Part shown: positions 55,209-64,000 of the stretch, piece by piece
Position numbering within the stretch: position 1 is the stretch's first letter
Layout: each line of letters opens with the position of its first letter
Assembly (NCBI RefSeq): GCF_015159745.1
Contig: NZ_JADDOJ010000003.1
Location: 45,697 to 109,696 of the forward strand
Reading direction: 5' to 3'
Length of the DNA: 64,000 nucleotides
Source: Ramlibacter aquaticus
GTDB lineage: Bacteria > Pseudomonadota > Gammaproteobacteria > Burkholderiales > Burkholderiaceae_C
Notes under the pieces: generated by a model
The model's database searches: none
The model's input: only the letters and a program-made list of their open reading frames with translations
What the model was told of the DNA's origin: nothing
Translations under genes and position numbers: made by a program

Positions 55209-57350
55209 TCAGGCGGGGATCGGTTCTGCGGCGTGGGTCCCGGCGGGCTCCAGGCCTCTCTCGTCTCTTCGGCCGCCGGCGGCCGGACTTGAACTTTTGT
55301 CGTGCGCGCGGCGCACCAGGGCGCCCACGTCCAGGATCAGGGCGACGCTGCCGTCGCCCATGATGGTGGCGCCGGAGACCCCCTGCACCTTGCGGTAGTT
55401 GGTCTCCAGGTTCTTGACCACCACCTGCTGCTGGCCCACCAGGCGCTCGACCTCCAGGGCCACCTGGCGGCCCTCGGCCTGCACCAGCACCAGCATGGGC
55501 GCGGCGGCGCCGGCGACGGCTTCCACCGGGCCGTAGCCCATGGCCTCGGCCAGGCTGAGCACGGGGAGGTGGTCCTCGCGGACCTTGACCACCCGGTGCC
55601 GGTTGGCCATGGTGCGGATCGCCCCGGGCTGGGGCTGGAAGGACTCGACCACGCTGGACAGTGGCAGCAGGTACAGGTCGTCCTCGATGCCCACGGACAT
55701 GCCGTCCATGATGGCCAGCGTCAGCGGCAGGCGCACCCGCACGCAGGTGCCGCGGCCCAGCTCGGAATCGAGCTCCACGGTGCCGCCCAGGCCCAGGATG
55801 TTGCGCCGGACCACGTCCATGCCCACGCCGCGGCCGGAGATGTCGGTCACGGCCTCGGCGGTGGAGAAGCCGGGGGCGAAGATCAGCTGGTAGACCTCGC
55901 CGTCGGTCATGTTGTCGGGCAGTGCCATGCCGTTGCGGCGGGCCTTGTCCAGGATGCGCTCGCGGTCCAGGCCGCGGCCGTCGTCGCGCACCTCGATCAC
56001 GATGCAGCCGCCCTCGTGGCAGGCGCTCAGGGTGAGCGTGCCCTGCGGCGGCTTGCCCATCTCGATGCGTTCGGCGGGCAGCTCGATGCCGTGGTCCACC
56101 GAGTTGCGCACCAGGTGGGTCAGCGGGTCGGTGATCTTCTCGATCAGGCCCTTGTCCATCTCGGTGGCCTCGCCCACCGTCTTGAGCTCCAGCTGCTTGC
56201 CCAGCCGCGCGGCCAGGTCGCGCAGCATGCGCGGGAAGCGGTTGAACACGTCCGACATGGGGATCATGCGGATCGACATCACGGATTCCTGCAGGTCGCG
56301 CGTGGTGCGCTCCAGGTCGGACAGGCCAGCCATCAGGTGCTCGCGCGACTGGGCGTCCAGGCGGCTGGCCTTCTGCGCCAGCATGGCCTGGGTGATGACC
56401 AGTTCGCCCATGAGGTTGATCAGCTGGTCCACCTTCTCCAGCGAGACGCGCAGGGTCTCGCTGGGCGTGGTGCGCGGTGTCGCGCCCCCGCCGGCGGCCT
56501 GGGCCGCAACCGGGGCGCTGGCCGGGGCCGCGGCCGGTGCCTGCACGGCGCGCACCTCGGCGGCCGCCACCTCCAGCATGGCAGGCGCGGGCCCGGCTTC
56601 CTGCGCTGCGTCTTCCGGCTCACCCTCCCAGGGCGCCAGCGCGATGCTCTCGCGCGGCACGTGGAAGCTGCACAGGTCCAGGATGTCGGCGTCGCTGGAG
56701 CTGGTGCGCAGGTGAAAGCGCGCGAATTTCTCGGGCGCGCCGTCCACGCGCTCCAGCGTGCCGCCGCCGGCCACCTCGCCGAACAGCTCCAGGATGTCGT
56801 CGGCCAGCGAGGGGTCGGCCAGCGGCCCCACCGTCATGGCCAGCTCGCGCTCGCCGGGCGGCGGGGCCGCCGCGGCCTTCTTCTTCTGCGTGCGCGGCCG
56901 GGCCGCCTTCTTGGGCTGGGCGGCTGCGGGGGCGTGGCTGGCGGCGCCGCCGGGCGCCTGGGTGTGCGCGGCCAGGGCCTGCAGCACCTCGCCCGCGTCC
57001 GGCGGCACGCCGCCGTGCTGGTGGCAGTGCAGCAGCGCGCGCAGCAGGTCGCCCGACTTCAGCAGCGTGTCCACCATGTCGGTGGTGGCCGGCTGCTCGT
57101 GGCGGCGCAGCTGGTCCAGCAGCGTCTCCATCGCGTGGGTGAGCTCGGCCACGTTGGCGAAGCCGAAGGTGGCGGCGCCGCCCTTGACGGAGTGCGCGCA
57201 GCGGAAGATCGCGTGCAGCGTCTCCTCGGCCGGCGCCTGCACGTCCAGGCCGAGCAGAAGGCGCTCGAAGTTCTCCAGGTTCTCGGCCGCTTCCTCGAAG
57301 AAGACGCCGTAGAACTGGGTCAGGTCGAAATCGGAAGTGCCGTCAGACAT
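55209..57350 (-). CDS. cheA: Chemotaxis histidine kinase CheA
   Basis: 713 aa. Hpt domain with His53 in CAHSVKGGAATFGF. A low-complexity Ala/Pro/Lys linker at 125-165 precedes a P2-like region (about 170-245), and then dimerisation, HATPase (LVRNSVDHGIELPAERIEMG, DDGRGLDRERI, GRGVGMDVVRRNI) and CheW-like (last 150 aa) domains. The tail is low-complexity. Autophosphorylates and passes phosphate to CheY and CheB. Overlaps cheY by 8 nt and is followed by cheW. Confidence 0.97.
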   Translation of the reverse strand: MSDGTSDFDLTQFYGVFFEEAAENLENFERLLLGLDVQAPAEETLHAIFRCAHSVKGGAATFGFANVAELTHAMETLLDQLRRHEQPATTDMVDTLLKSGDLLRALLHCHQHGGVPPDAGEVLQALAAHTQAPGGAASHAPAAAQPKKAARPRTQKKKAAAAPPPGERELAMTVGPLADPSLADDILELFGEVAGGGTLERVDGAPEKFARFHLRTSSSDADILDLCSFHVPRESIALAPWEGEPEDAAQEAGPAPAMLEVAAAEVRAVQAPAAAPASAPVAAQAAGGGATPRTTPSETLRVSLEKVDQLINLMGELVITQAMLAQKASRLDAQSREHLMAGLSDLERTTRDLQESVMSIRMIPMSDVFNRFPRMLRDLAARLGKQLELKTVGEATEMDKGLIEKITDPLTHLVRNSVDHGIELPAERIEMGKPPQGTLTLSACHEGGCIVIEVRDDGRGLDRERILDKARRNGMALPDNMTDGEVYQLIFAPGFSTAEAVTDISGRGVGMDVVRRNILGLGGTVELDSELGRGTCVRVRLPLTLAIMDGMSVGIEDDLYLLPLSSVVESFQPQPGAIRTMANRHRVVKVREDHLPVLSLAEAMGYGPVEAVAGAAAPMLVLVQAEGRQVALEVERLVGQQQVVVKNLETNYRKVQGVSGATIMGDGSVALILDVGALVRRAHDKSSSPAAGGRRDERGLEPAGTHAAEPIPA

Positions 57351-57729
57351 GGCCAGGCTCCTGTTCCTGCGGGGCGACCTTGCGGATGGTGGCGATCAGC
57401 CGGGCCGGGTCGAAGGGCTTGGCGAGCCAGCCCGTGGCCCCGGCCTCGCGGCCCGCCTGCTTGGTGCGGTCGTCCGAGTCGGTGGTGAGAATGAGGATGG
57501 GCAGGCGGCGGAACTTCTCCTGCCCACGCAGGGAGCGGGTCAGCTCCACCCCGTCCATGCGGGGCATGTTGTGGTCGGTGAGGACCACGTCGACCGGGCG
57601 CCCCTGCAGCTTCTCGAGCGCGTCGAGGCCGTCCACGGCTTCGACCACGTCGTAGCCGGCCTGCCGCAAGGTGCTGGCAAGCATGGCCCGCATGGAGGCG
57701 GAATCGTCAACGGCGAGTACGGATGTCAT
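57343..57729 (-). CDS. cheY: Chemotaxis response regulator CheY
   Basis: 128 aa single receiver domain, MTSVLAVDDSASMRAMLAST. Acid pocket Asp8/Asp9, phospho-acceptor Asp52 (VLTDHNMPRMDG), Thr in LILTTDSD and Lys in LAKPF. First gene of the operon cheY-cheA-cheW-mcp-mcp-cheR-cheD-cheB. The start used fits the family; an upstream ATG at 57762 adds 11 residues without support. No FliA-type promoter is evident upstream. Confidence 0.95.
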   Translation of the reverse strand: MTSVLAVDDSASMRAMLASTLRQAGYDVVEAVDGLDALEKLQGRPVDVVLTDHNMPRMDGVELTRSLRGQEKFRRLPILILTTDSDDRTKQAGREAGATGWLAKPFDPARLIATIRKVAPQEQEPGHV

Positions 57730-57899
57730 GGATCGGTCTCCGGAAGTCAGTGCCGGCCGCACGGACCGCGGCCATGCGGAGGATTCTGGGAAGACCCGGG
57801 CTTGGACGATGCGGCGGAAAGCGGGCGCAAAGCCCGTCTTTTCGCGCGCTGCAGCCGGCCCCCGGCCGGTATCGTCCCGGCATCAAGGAGTTGTCGCAC

Positions 57900-58979
57900 G
57901 TGCGCCTGCTGGTCATCGAGGATTCGGAACTCGACTACGAAATGCTGCTGGTCACGCTGGCGTCGCAGGGCGTGGCGGTGACGGCCGAGCGCGTGGAAAG
58001 CGCGGCCCAGCTGCGCGAGGCCCTGCAGCGCGGCTGGGACCTGGTGATCTCGGACCACCGGCTGCCCGGCTTCACCAGCCACCAGGCCCTGCGCATCGTG
58101 CGCGAGCTGCCCAGCCCGCCCCCCTTCATCATCGTCTCGGGCGTGATCGGCGAGGACATGGCGGTGCGCGCCATGCAGCGCGGCGCGGACGACTACCTCA
58201 TCAAGGGCCGCCTGGCCCGCCTGGGCACCGCGGTGCGCAACGCCGTGGAGGCCTCGCGCGCCCGGCGCGAGCGCGCCGAGACCCAGGCCCGGCTGGCCCA
58301 GTCGCAGGAGCAGCTGCGCAATCTCTCGCACCGCCTGCAGGCGGCCATCGACGAGGAGCGCTCGGCCATCGCGCGCGAGATCCACGACGACATCGGCGGC
58401 ACGCTGACGGCGGTGCGCTTCGACCTGGAGAGCCTGGGCCGGCACGTGGACGCGGCCGCGCTGCCCCGGCTGCAGCGCGCCCAGCAGTCCCTGGCCCAGG
58501 CGCACGAGACCACCCAGCGCCTGATGCACAACCTGCGCCCGCCCATCCTGGACGCGGGCCTGCCGGCCGCCATCGAATCGCTGGTACGCCAGTTCCGCGA
58601 GCGCACCGGCGTGGCCACCGAGTTCGAGCACAACGCGCCGCGCGGCGAGCTGGAGGCGCCCATCGCGCTGGCGCTGTACCGCGCCTGCCAGGAGGCGCTG
58701 ACCAACATCGCCAAGCATGCGCAGGCGCGCAGCGTGGCCATCGGCCTGCACCACGGCCAGGCGGCCGTGTCGCTGGAGGTGACGGACGACGGCCGCGGCC
58801 TGGACCCGGCGGCCCTGCGCAAGCCGGAATCGCTGGGCCTGCGCGGCCTTGCCGAGCGCGCCTTCGCCGTCGGCGGCGCGCTGGACATCTCCAGCCACGA
58901 GGGCCGCACCACGCTCATGGTCTGGCTGCCCACGCACCGCCGCGCCCTGCGCGTGCCCCGGCCGCAGGAGGCCGCATGA
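57900..58979 (+). CDS. Receiver-histidine kinase (REC-HisKA_3-HATPase, NarX/DegS class)
   Basis: 359 aa, soluble. N-terminal receiver (Asp52 in VISDHRLPG, Lys102), coiled segment 120-150, HisKA_3 with His162 in IAREIHDDIGGTLTAVRFDL, and HATPase with ACQEALTNIAKHAQA and DDGRGL. The start is a GTG at 57900 with AAGGAG 9 nt upstream. With the receiver at its own N-terminus it is a hybrid in reverse order, so an upstream phosphodonor may modulate it. Overlaps its cognate LuxR regulator gene by 4 nt. Confidence 0.92.
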   Translation: MRLLVIEDSELDYEMLLVTLASQGVAVTAERVESAAQLREALQRGWDLVISDHRLPGFTSHQALRIVRELPSPPPFIIVSGVIGEDMAVRAMQRGADDYLIKGRLARLGTAVRNAVEASRARRERAETQARLAQSQEQLRNLSHRLQAAIDEERSAIAREIHDDIGGTLTAVRFDLESLGRHVDAAALPRLQRAQQSLAQAHETTQRLMHNLRPPILDAGLPAAIESLVRQFRERTGVATEFEHNAPRGELEAPIALALYRACQEALTNIAKHAQARSVAIGLHHGQAAVSLEVTDDGRGLDPAALRKPESLGLRGLAERAFAVGGALDISSHEGRTTLMVWLPTHRRALRVPRPQEAA

Positions 58980-59608
58980 ACCGCCTCTTCCTGGTCGACG
59001 ACCACGCCCTGATACGCCGCGGCATGCGCGACGCGCTGGTGGACGAGGGCTTCGAGATCGCCGGCGAGGCCGCCGGCTGGGACACGCTGCAGCCGGCGCT
59101 GGACCGCACGCCCTTCGACGTTCTGCTGCTGGACATCAACCTGGACGGCCGCTCCGGCTTCGACATCCTGGACCTGGTGCGCGGGCGGCCCCAGCCGCCG
59201 CGCGCGCTCATGGTCTCCATGTACCCCGAAGACCCGTACGCCGTGCAGGCGCTGCGCGCCGGGGCCTGGGGCTACGTCTCCAAGTCCAGCGAGACACCGG
59301 TGCTGGTGGACGCCATACGCACGGTGGCGCTGGGCCGCCGCTGGGTCTCCGGCGCCACCGCCTCGGCCCTGGCCGAGGGCGTCTCGCGCGGGGACGCCGC
59401 CGCGCAGCCGCACGAGCGGCTCTCGCCGCGCGAACTGCTGCTGCTGCGGCTGGTCGCCTCGGGCATCACGCTGACCGAACTGGCCGCGCGCATGGACCTG
59501 CCGCCCAAGACCGTGAGCGTGTACCGGGCGCGGCTGCTGGAGAAGATGAAGATGTCCAGCAACCACGAGTTGGCGCATTACGCGCAGCAGCACGGGCTGG
59601 TGTCCTGA
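58976..59608 (+). CDS. LuxR/NarL-family response regulator
   Basis: 210 aa. Receiver with Asp53 (LLLDINLDGRSG) and Lys in YVSKSSE, then an HTH_LuxR domain: LSPRELLLLRLVASGITLTE with KTVSVYRARLLEKMKMSSNH. Probable partner of the kinase encoded just upstream (ATGA overlap). Converges with the Hpt gene, 32 bp between stops. Confidence 0.95.
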   Translation: MNRLFLVDDHALIRRGMRDALVDEGFEIAGEAAGWDTLQPALDRTPFDVLLLDINLDGRSGFDILDLVRGRPQPPRALMVSMYPEDPYAVQALRAGAWGYVSKSSETPVLVDAIRTVALGRRWVSGATASALAEGVSRGDAAAQPHERLSPRELLLLRLVASGITLTELAARMDLPPKTVSVYRARLLEKMKMSSNHELAHYAQQHGLVS

Positions 59609-59640
59609 CCGCCGGCGCCGGCGCGGCGCCCGCCCCGCGC

Positions 59641-59975
59641 TCAGGGATAGGCCGTCGCCAGCGCGGCCATGGTCTCCGCCGCGAAGCGCTGCACCTCCGG
59701 CCAGCGCGCCCGGGCCTGGGCGGCGTCCGCCGCGACCAGCGCGCCCTCGATGCCGCGGGCGGCGCCGGCGAGGGCGGCGTCCTGCATCATGGCCGCGGAG
59801 CCCGCGATCTTGTGGGCCAGCGCCTGCGCCGCGGGCGTGGGCGGCTCGGCCTGCAAGGCCTGGCCCAGCGCCGCCAGCTGCGAGGCCAGCGTCTCGCGGT
59901 ACAGGCCCACCATCTTCTGCTGGGCGGCCAGCGGGATCATGCCCAGCAGGCGCAGCATGGCGTCGGTGGAGTCGC

Positions 59976-59979
<4 letters not shown>
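59641..59979 (-). CDS. Hpt (histidine phosphotransfer) domain protein
   Basis: 112 aa helical protein with His56 in ALAHKIAGSAAMMQDAAL, the Hpt HxxxxG/S pattern. No other domain. Last gene of a four-gene operon and overlaps the hybrid kinase by 4 nt, so it is the likely phosphotransfer intermediate between that kinase and a NarL regulator. Confidence 0.88.
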
Positions 59980-61871
<1,892 letters not shown>

Positions 61872-61875
61872 GGCA

Positions 61876-62547
61876 TCAGGCCGCGATCAGGCCCTTGCGC
61901 AAGGCATAGCGGGTGAGTGCGGAAAGATTGTTCACACCCAGCCGCGCCATGATGCGGGCCCGGTGCACGTCCACCGTCTTGGAACTGAGGCCGAGCTGGT
62001 AGGCGATCTGCTTGGAGGCCAGGCCGCGCGCCAGCAGGCGAAGGATCTCCACCTGGCGCCCGGTCAGTTCCTCCTCGGCGCTGGGTTCGGCCGGCGCCAG
62101 CAGGGCCTGGGCGATGGCCGGGCTGAAGTAGTTGCCCTTGGTGACCACGCTGCGGATCGCATGCGCGAGCTCGAAGGGCTGGGCGTCCTTGCGCAGGTAG
62201 CCGCAGGCGCCGCTGTGCACCGCACGCTTCACCGCCTCGGCGGTGTCGTGCATGGACAGGGCGATGATCTTCACGTGGGGGTGCCGGGCATGGATCTCGG
62301 CGATGGCGGCGTAGCCGTCCACCCCGGGCATGCTGAGGTCGCTGATGACCACGTCGGGCAACAGGCCCTCCACCAGCTTCAGCAGGGCCCCGCCGTCCTC
62401 GGCCTCGGCCACCACCTCCACCCCGTCGATCGCGCCCAGCAGGGCGCCGATGCCGGTACGCACCAGTTCGTGGTCGTCGGCCAGCACCACCCGCACGTGC
62501 ATGGGCAGCGCGGAGTCGCGGAAGTGGACGCTGGCGTCGTGGCTCAT
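61876..62547 (-). CDS. NarL/FixJ-family response regulator
   Basis: 223 aa. Receiver with Asp70 (VVISDLSMPGVDG) and Lys in YLRKDAQP, then HTH_LuxR LTGRQVEILRLLARGLASKQ and KTVDVHRARIMARLGVNNLS. A 15-residue extension precedes the receiver. Its ATG overlaps the HDOD stop (ATGA) and the hybrid kinase gene follows 4 nt later. The likely final acceptor of the Hpt relay. Confidence 0.95.
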   Translation of the reverse strand: MSHDASVHFRDSALPMHVRVVLADDHELVRTGIGALLGAIDGVEVVAEAEDGGALLKLVEGLLPDVVISDLSMPGVDGYAAIAEIHARHPHVKIIALSMHDTAEAVKRAVHSGACGYLRKDAQPFELAHAIRSVVTKGNYFSPAIAQALLAPAEPSAEEELTGRQVEILRLLARGLASKQIAYQLGLSSKTVDVHRARIMARLGVNNLSALTRYALRKGLIAA

Positions 62548-63791
62548 GACAGCATGTTCTCGGCCCAGGCCAGGGCCTGGAGGTGAGCCATGTTGACGTC
62601 GTGGTTCGACAGGCCCAGCACCAGCGCGGCGCGGGCGAAGCTTTCCTCGTCGGCGGACTCGCAGGCCTCGATCAGGTCCAGGTAGGGCGCGAAGGGGCCG
62701 CTGCGATGCAGCAGCGCATCGTTCACCGGCCCGGGCAGCTTCACGGTCTCCAGCACCGCCTCCAGCGGCTGGCCGGTGATCGCGTCCAGCAGCGAGAAGA
62801 TGCCGACCACGAAGGCCTGGTCGCGCTCCTTCTCGTCCAGGCGCTCGCCCACCAGCAGCTCGGCCAGGCGGCCGCGCGTGGCGGCGATGCGGGCCAGCGC
62901 GGGCGATCCGCCCTCGCCGCTGGCCGCCAGCATGAGGGCCGCCCAGCGCGTGAGCTTCTGCAGGCCCAGCAGCATGGTCGCCTGGCGGAAGGAGGTGACC
63001 TCGTGGCGCAGGCCGTTGGAGGCTGCGTTCACCAGCCGCAGCAGGTTCAGAGAGAGCAGCGGGTCGCGCTTGAGCACTTCCTCGATCTGCTCCAGCTCGC
63101 CGTCGTTGCGCAGCAGGTGGATCAATTGCAGGATGTTGGCGTGCTGGGCCCGCACCGGCTGGTTGCGCACCAGCACCGGACGCGCGAACCACTGGCCCTG
63201 GAACAGGCGCACGCCCAGGGCCGTGGCGCTGGCGTGCTGCTCGCGCGTCTCCACGCCCGAGGCGATGACCTTGAGGTTCTTCATGGCCAGCCGGGCCACG
63301 TGCTTGAGCACCGGCTCGATCACGCCGGCGGGCAGGCGCTCCAGGTCCAGGCGCACGAAGGAGGCATGCGCCAGCCAGCTGGCCCAGGCGGGGGCCAGGG
63401 CCTGGTGGTCGAAGGCGAGGCGGAAGCCCTTGTCGCGCGCGGCCTTCAACTGCGCGGCCACGGCGGCGATGCGCTCGGCTTCCACCGCCGGCGGCAGGGC
63501 GATCTCCAGCACCAGCCGCTCGGGCGACACCAGCTCCAGGTGCGGGCTGGCCAGGGTTTCATGGCTGCAGCGCAGAAACAGCGTGAGCTTGTCGGCGACG
63601 GCGGTGCTGCTCGCCAGCGACAGGGCGTGCATCAGGAAGTCGGCATCGCGGGCCGGCCCCGGGGCACGGCCCGAGCGGTCCAGCAGCGCATAGCCCACCA
63701 CCGACATCTTCTCGTCGAGGATGGCCTGGCGCGCGAGCAGGCCGTCGGCGTCCAGCTCGGGCGCCGTGATCGATGTCTGGGGCTGGGTCAT
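62544..63791 (-). CDS. EAL-like/HDOD signalling protein (YuxH-type)
   Basis: 415 aa. Residues 20-195 resemble an EAL domain but the catalytic motifs are altered: EAL is YAL, the DDFG region is LAFDHQ, and only ASGVE and FQGQ remain near consensus, so phosphodiesterase activity is unlikely. Residues 205-390 are HDOD (ILQLIHLLRNDGELEQIEEV, RQATMLLGLQKLTRWAALML), related to HD-GYP proteins but without the HD pair. First gene of the NarL-hybrid kinase-Hpt operon. May bind c-di-GMP or a partner. Confidence 0.9.
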   Translation of the reverse strand: MTQPQTSITAPELDADGLLARQAILDEKMSVVGYALLDRSGRAPGPARDADFLMHALSLASSTAVADKLTLFLRCSHETLASPHLELVSPERLVLEIALPPAVEAERIAAVAAQLKAARDKGFRLAFDHQALAPAWASWLAHASFVRLDLERLPAGVIEPVLKHVARLAMKNLKVIASGVETREQHASATALGVRLFQGQWFARPVLVRNQPVRAQHANILQLIHLLRNDGELEQIEEVLKRDPLLSLNLLRLVNAASNGLRHEVTSFRQATMLLGLQKLTRWAALMLAASGEGGSPALARIAATRGRLAELLVGERLDEKERDQAFVVGIFSLLDAITGQPLEAVLETVKLPGPVNDALLHRSGPFAPYLDLIEACESADEESFARAALVLGLSNHDVNMAHLQALAWAENMLS

Positions 63792-63839
63792 GCGTTCCTC
63801 CGACTCAAACTCATTCTAGGAACACCCCTGCCCTGCGCT

Positions 63840-63856
63840 GGCCTCGAAAAGAGGCC
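63840..63856. other. Small hairpin in the HDOD leader
   Basis: GGCCTC (63840-63845) and GAGGCC (63851-63856) around GAAAA. Located 49 bp before the HDOD ATG on the minus strand. A possible leader hairpin; no T-run. Confidence 0.4.
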
Positions 63857-63898
63857 GGATGGCCGTGCTTTTCCGCCGGGCCCGGCCCGGGCACGGGT

Positions 63899-64000
63899 GT
63901 CGATGCACAGCTCTTCGGCGCCGGCGGGCGAATCTTGAGCGGGGCGCGCCCGGGCCCGGACACAAAAAACCCCGCCGGCGCCGAAGAGCTGTGCATCGAC
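63899..64000. repeat. Perfect 30-bp inverted repeat at the window edge
   Basis: 63899-63928 and 63971-64000 are exact reverse complements (30 of 30). The 42-nt interior has an A6 run (63964-63969) and overlapping palindromes GGGCGCGCCC (63942-63951) and CCGGGCCCGG (63950-63959). The left arm cannot extend inward (C opposite C). The right arm ends exactly at the window edge, so the true outer end is unknown. It could be a strong terminator for a gene further right (T6 on the minus strand), a paired transposon-like end, or a binding site. No gene is called in 63792-64000. Confidence 0.85.

Noticed and set aside
57730..57899. Sigma28 (FliA) promoter for the chemosensory operon
   Set aside because: No TAAAG-N(15)-GCCGATAA-like sequence on the minus strand before cheY.
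59609..59640. GC-rich palindrome between the LuxR regulator and Hpt genes as a terminator
   Set aside because: Self-complementary GC repeats but no T-run on either strand. It is a 32-bp convergent gap.

Overview
The window is a GC-rich (roughly 70% by eye) bacterial chromosome segment packed with short-spaced, often overlapping genes. Protein families and gene order (crp-like/ftsK/lolA/rarA opposite trxB and rpmB-rpmG, ribF-ileS-lspA, a Bug-type tricarboxylate-binding protein, a livHMGF cassette) fit Betaproteobacteria, order Burkholderiales, most likely Comamonadaceae (Ramlibacter/Variovorax-like). The genus is inferred, not proven. I see no insertion sequence, phage gene, CRISPR array, rRNA or tRNA. 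No stretch over 300 bases lacks a gene; the longest gaps are about 170-210 bases.

Layout. 1-3.7 kb: start of a PiT phosphate transporter with its DUF47 partner behind a candidate Pho box, a DUF486 membrane protein, an RluA-type pseudouridine synthase, two tiny coupled genes and an epimerase. 3.7-6.5 kb: a ferredoxin reductase coupled to a Bug solute-binding protein, then an outer-membrane barrel. 6.5-10.1 kb: livF-livG-livM-livH, without its binding protein. 10.2-15.3 kb: rarA, lolA, ftsK and a Crp-family regulator. 15.4-17.0 kb: trxB, rpmB, rpmG. 17.2-20.4 kb: desaturase, rsmB, purN. 20.5-23.8 kb: a two-subunit acyl-CoA dehydrogenase and an arsR-SRPBCC pair with a clear promoter/operator. 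23.8-29.0 kb: HNH protein, ribF, ileS, lspA. 29.0-38.3 kb: orphan receiver, Nudix, quinone oxidoreductase, two EamA transporters, PQQ-type dehydrogenase with cytochrome c, an atypical SDR, TctA-TctB. 38.4-48.9 kb: an orphan GspE/PilB-type ATPase, spermidine-synthase-like protein, TatD, membrane serine protease with MoxR-DUF58-VWA, lolD-lolC/E, and a conserved protein of unknown function.

48.9-63.8 kb is a signal-transduction island. A minus-strand chemosensory operon cheY-cheA-cheW-mcp-mcp(PAS)-cheR-cheD-cheB is followed by a plus-strand receiver-histidine kinase/LuxR regulator pair. Next comes a minus-strand operon of four coupled genes: EAL-like/HDOD protein, NarL regulator, PAS-PAS hybrid kinase and Hpt protein. 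That set contains every step of a His-Asp-His-Asp relay. The right edge carries a perfect 30-bp inverted repeat in a palindrome-rich spacer.

The strongest leads for something new are the signalling island and its four-gene phosphorelay, the edge inverted repeat, the ArsR palindrome inside a near-consensus promoter, and the Pho-box-like site in front of the DUF47-PiT genes. Most other genes are ordinary core functions.
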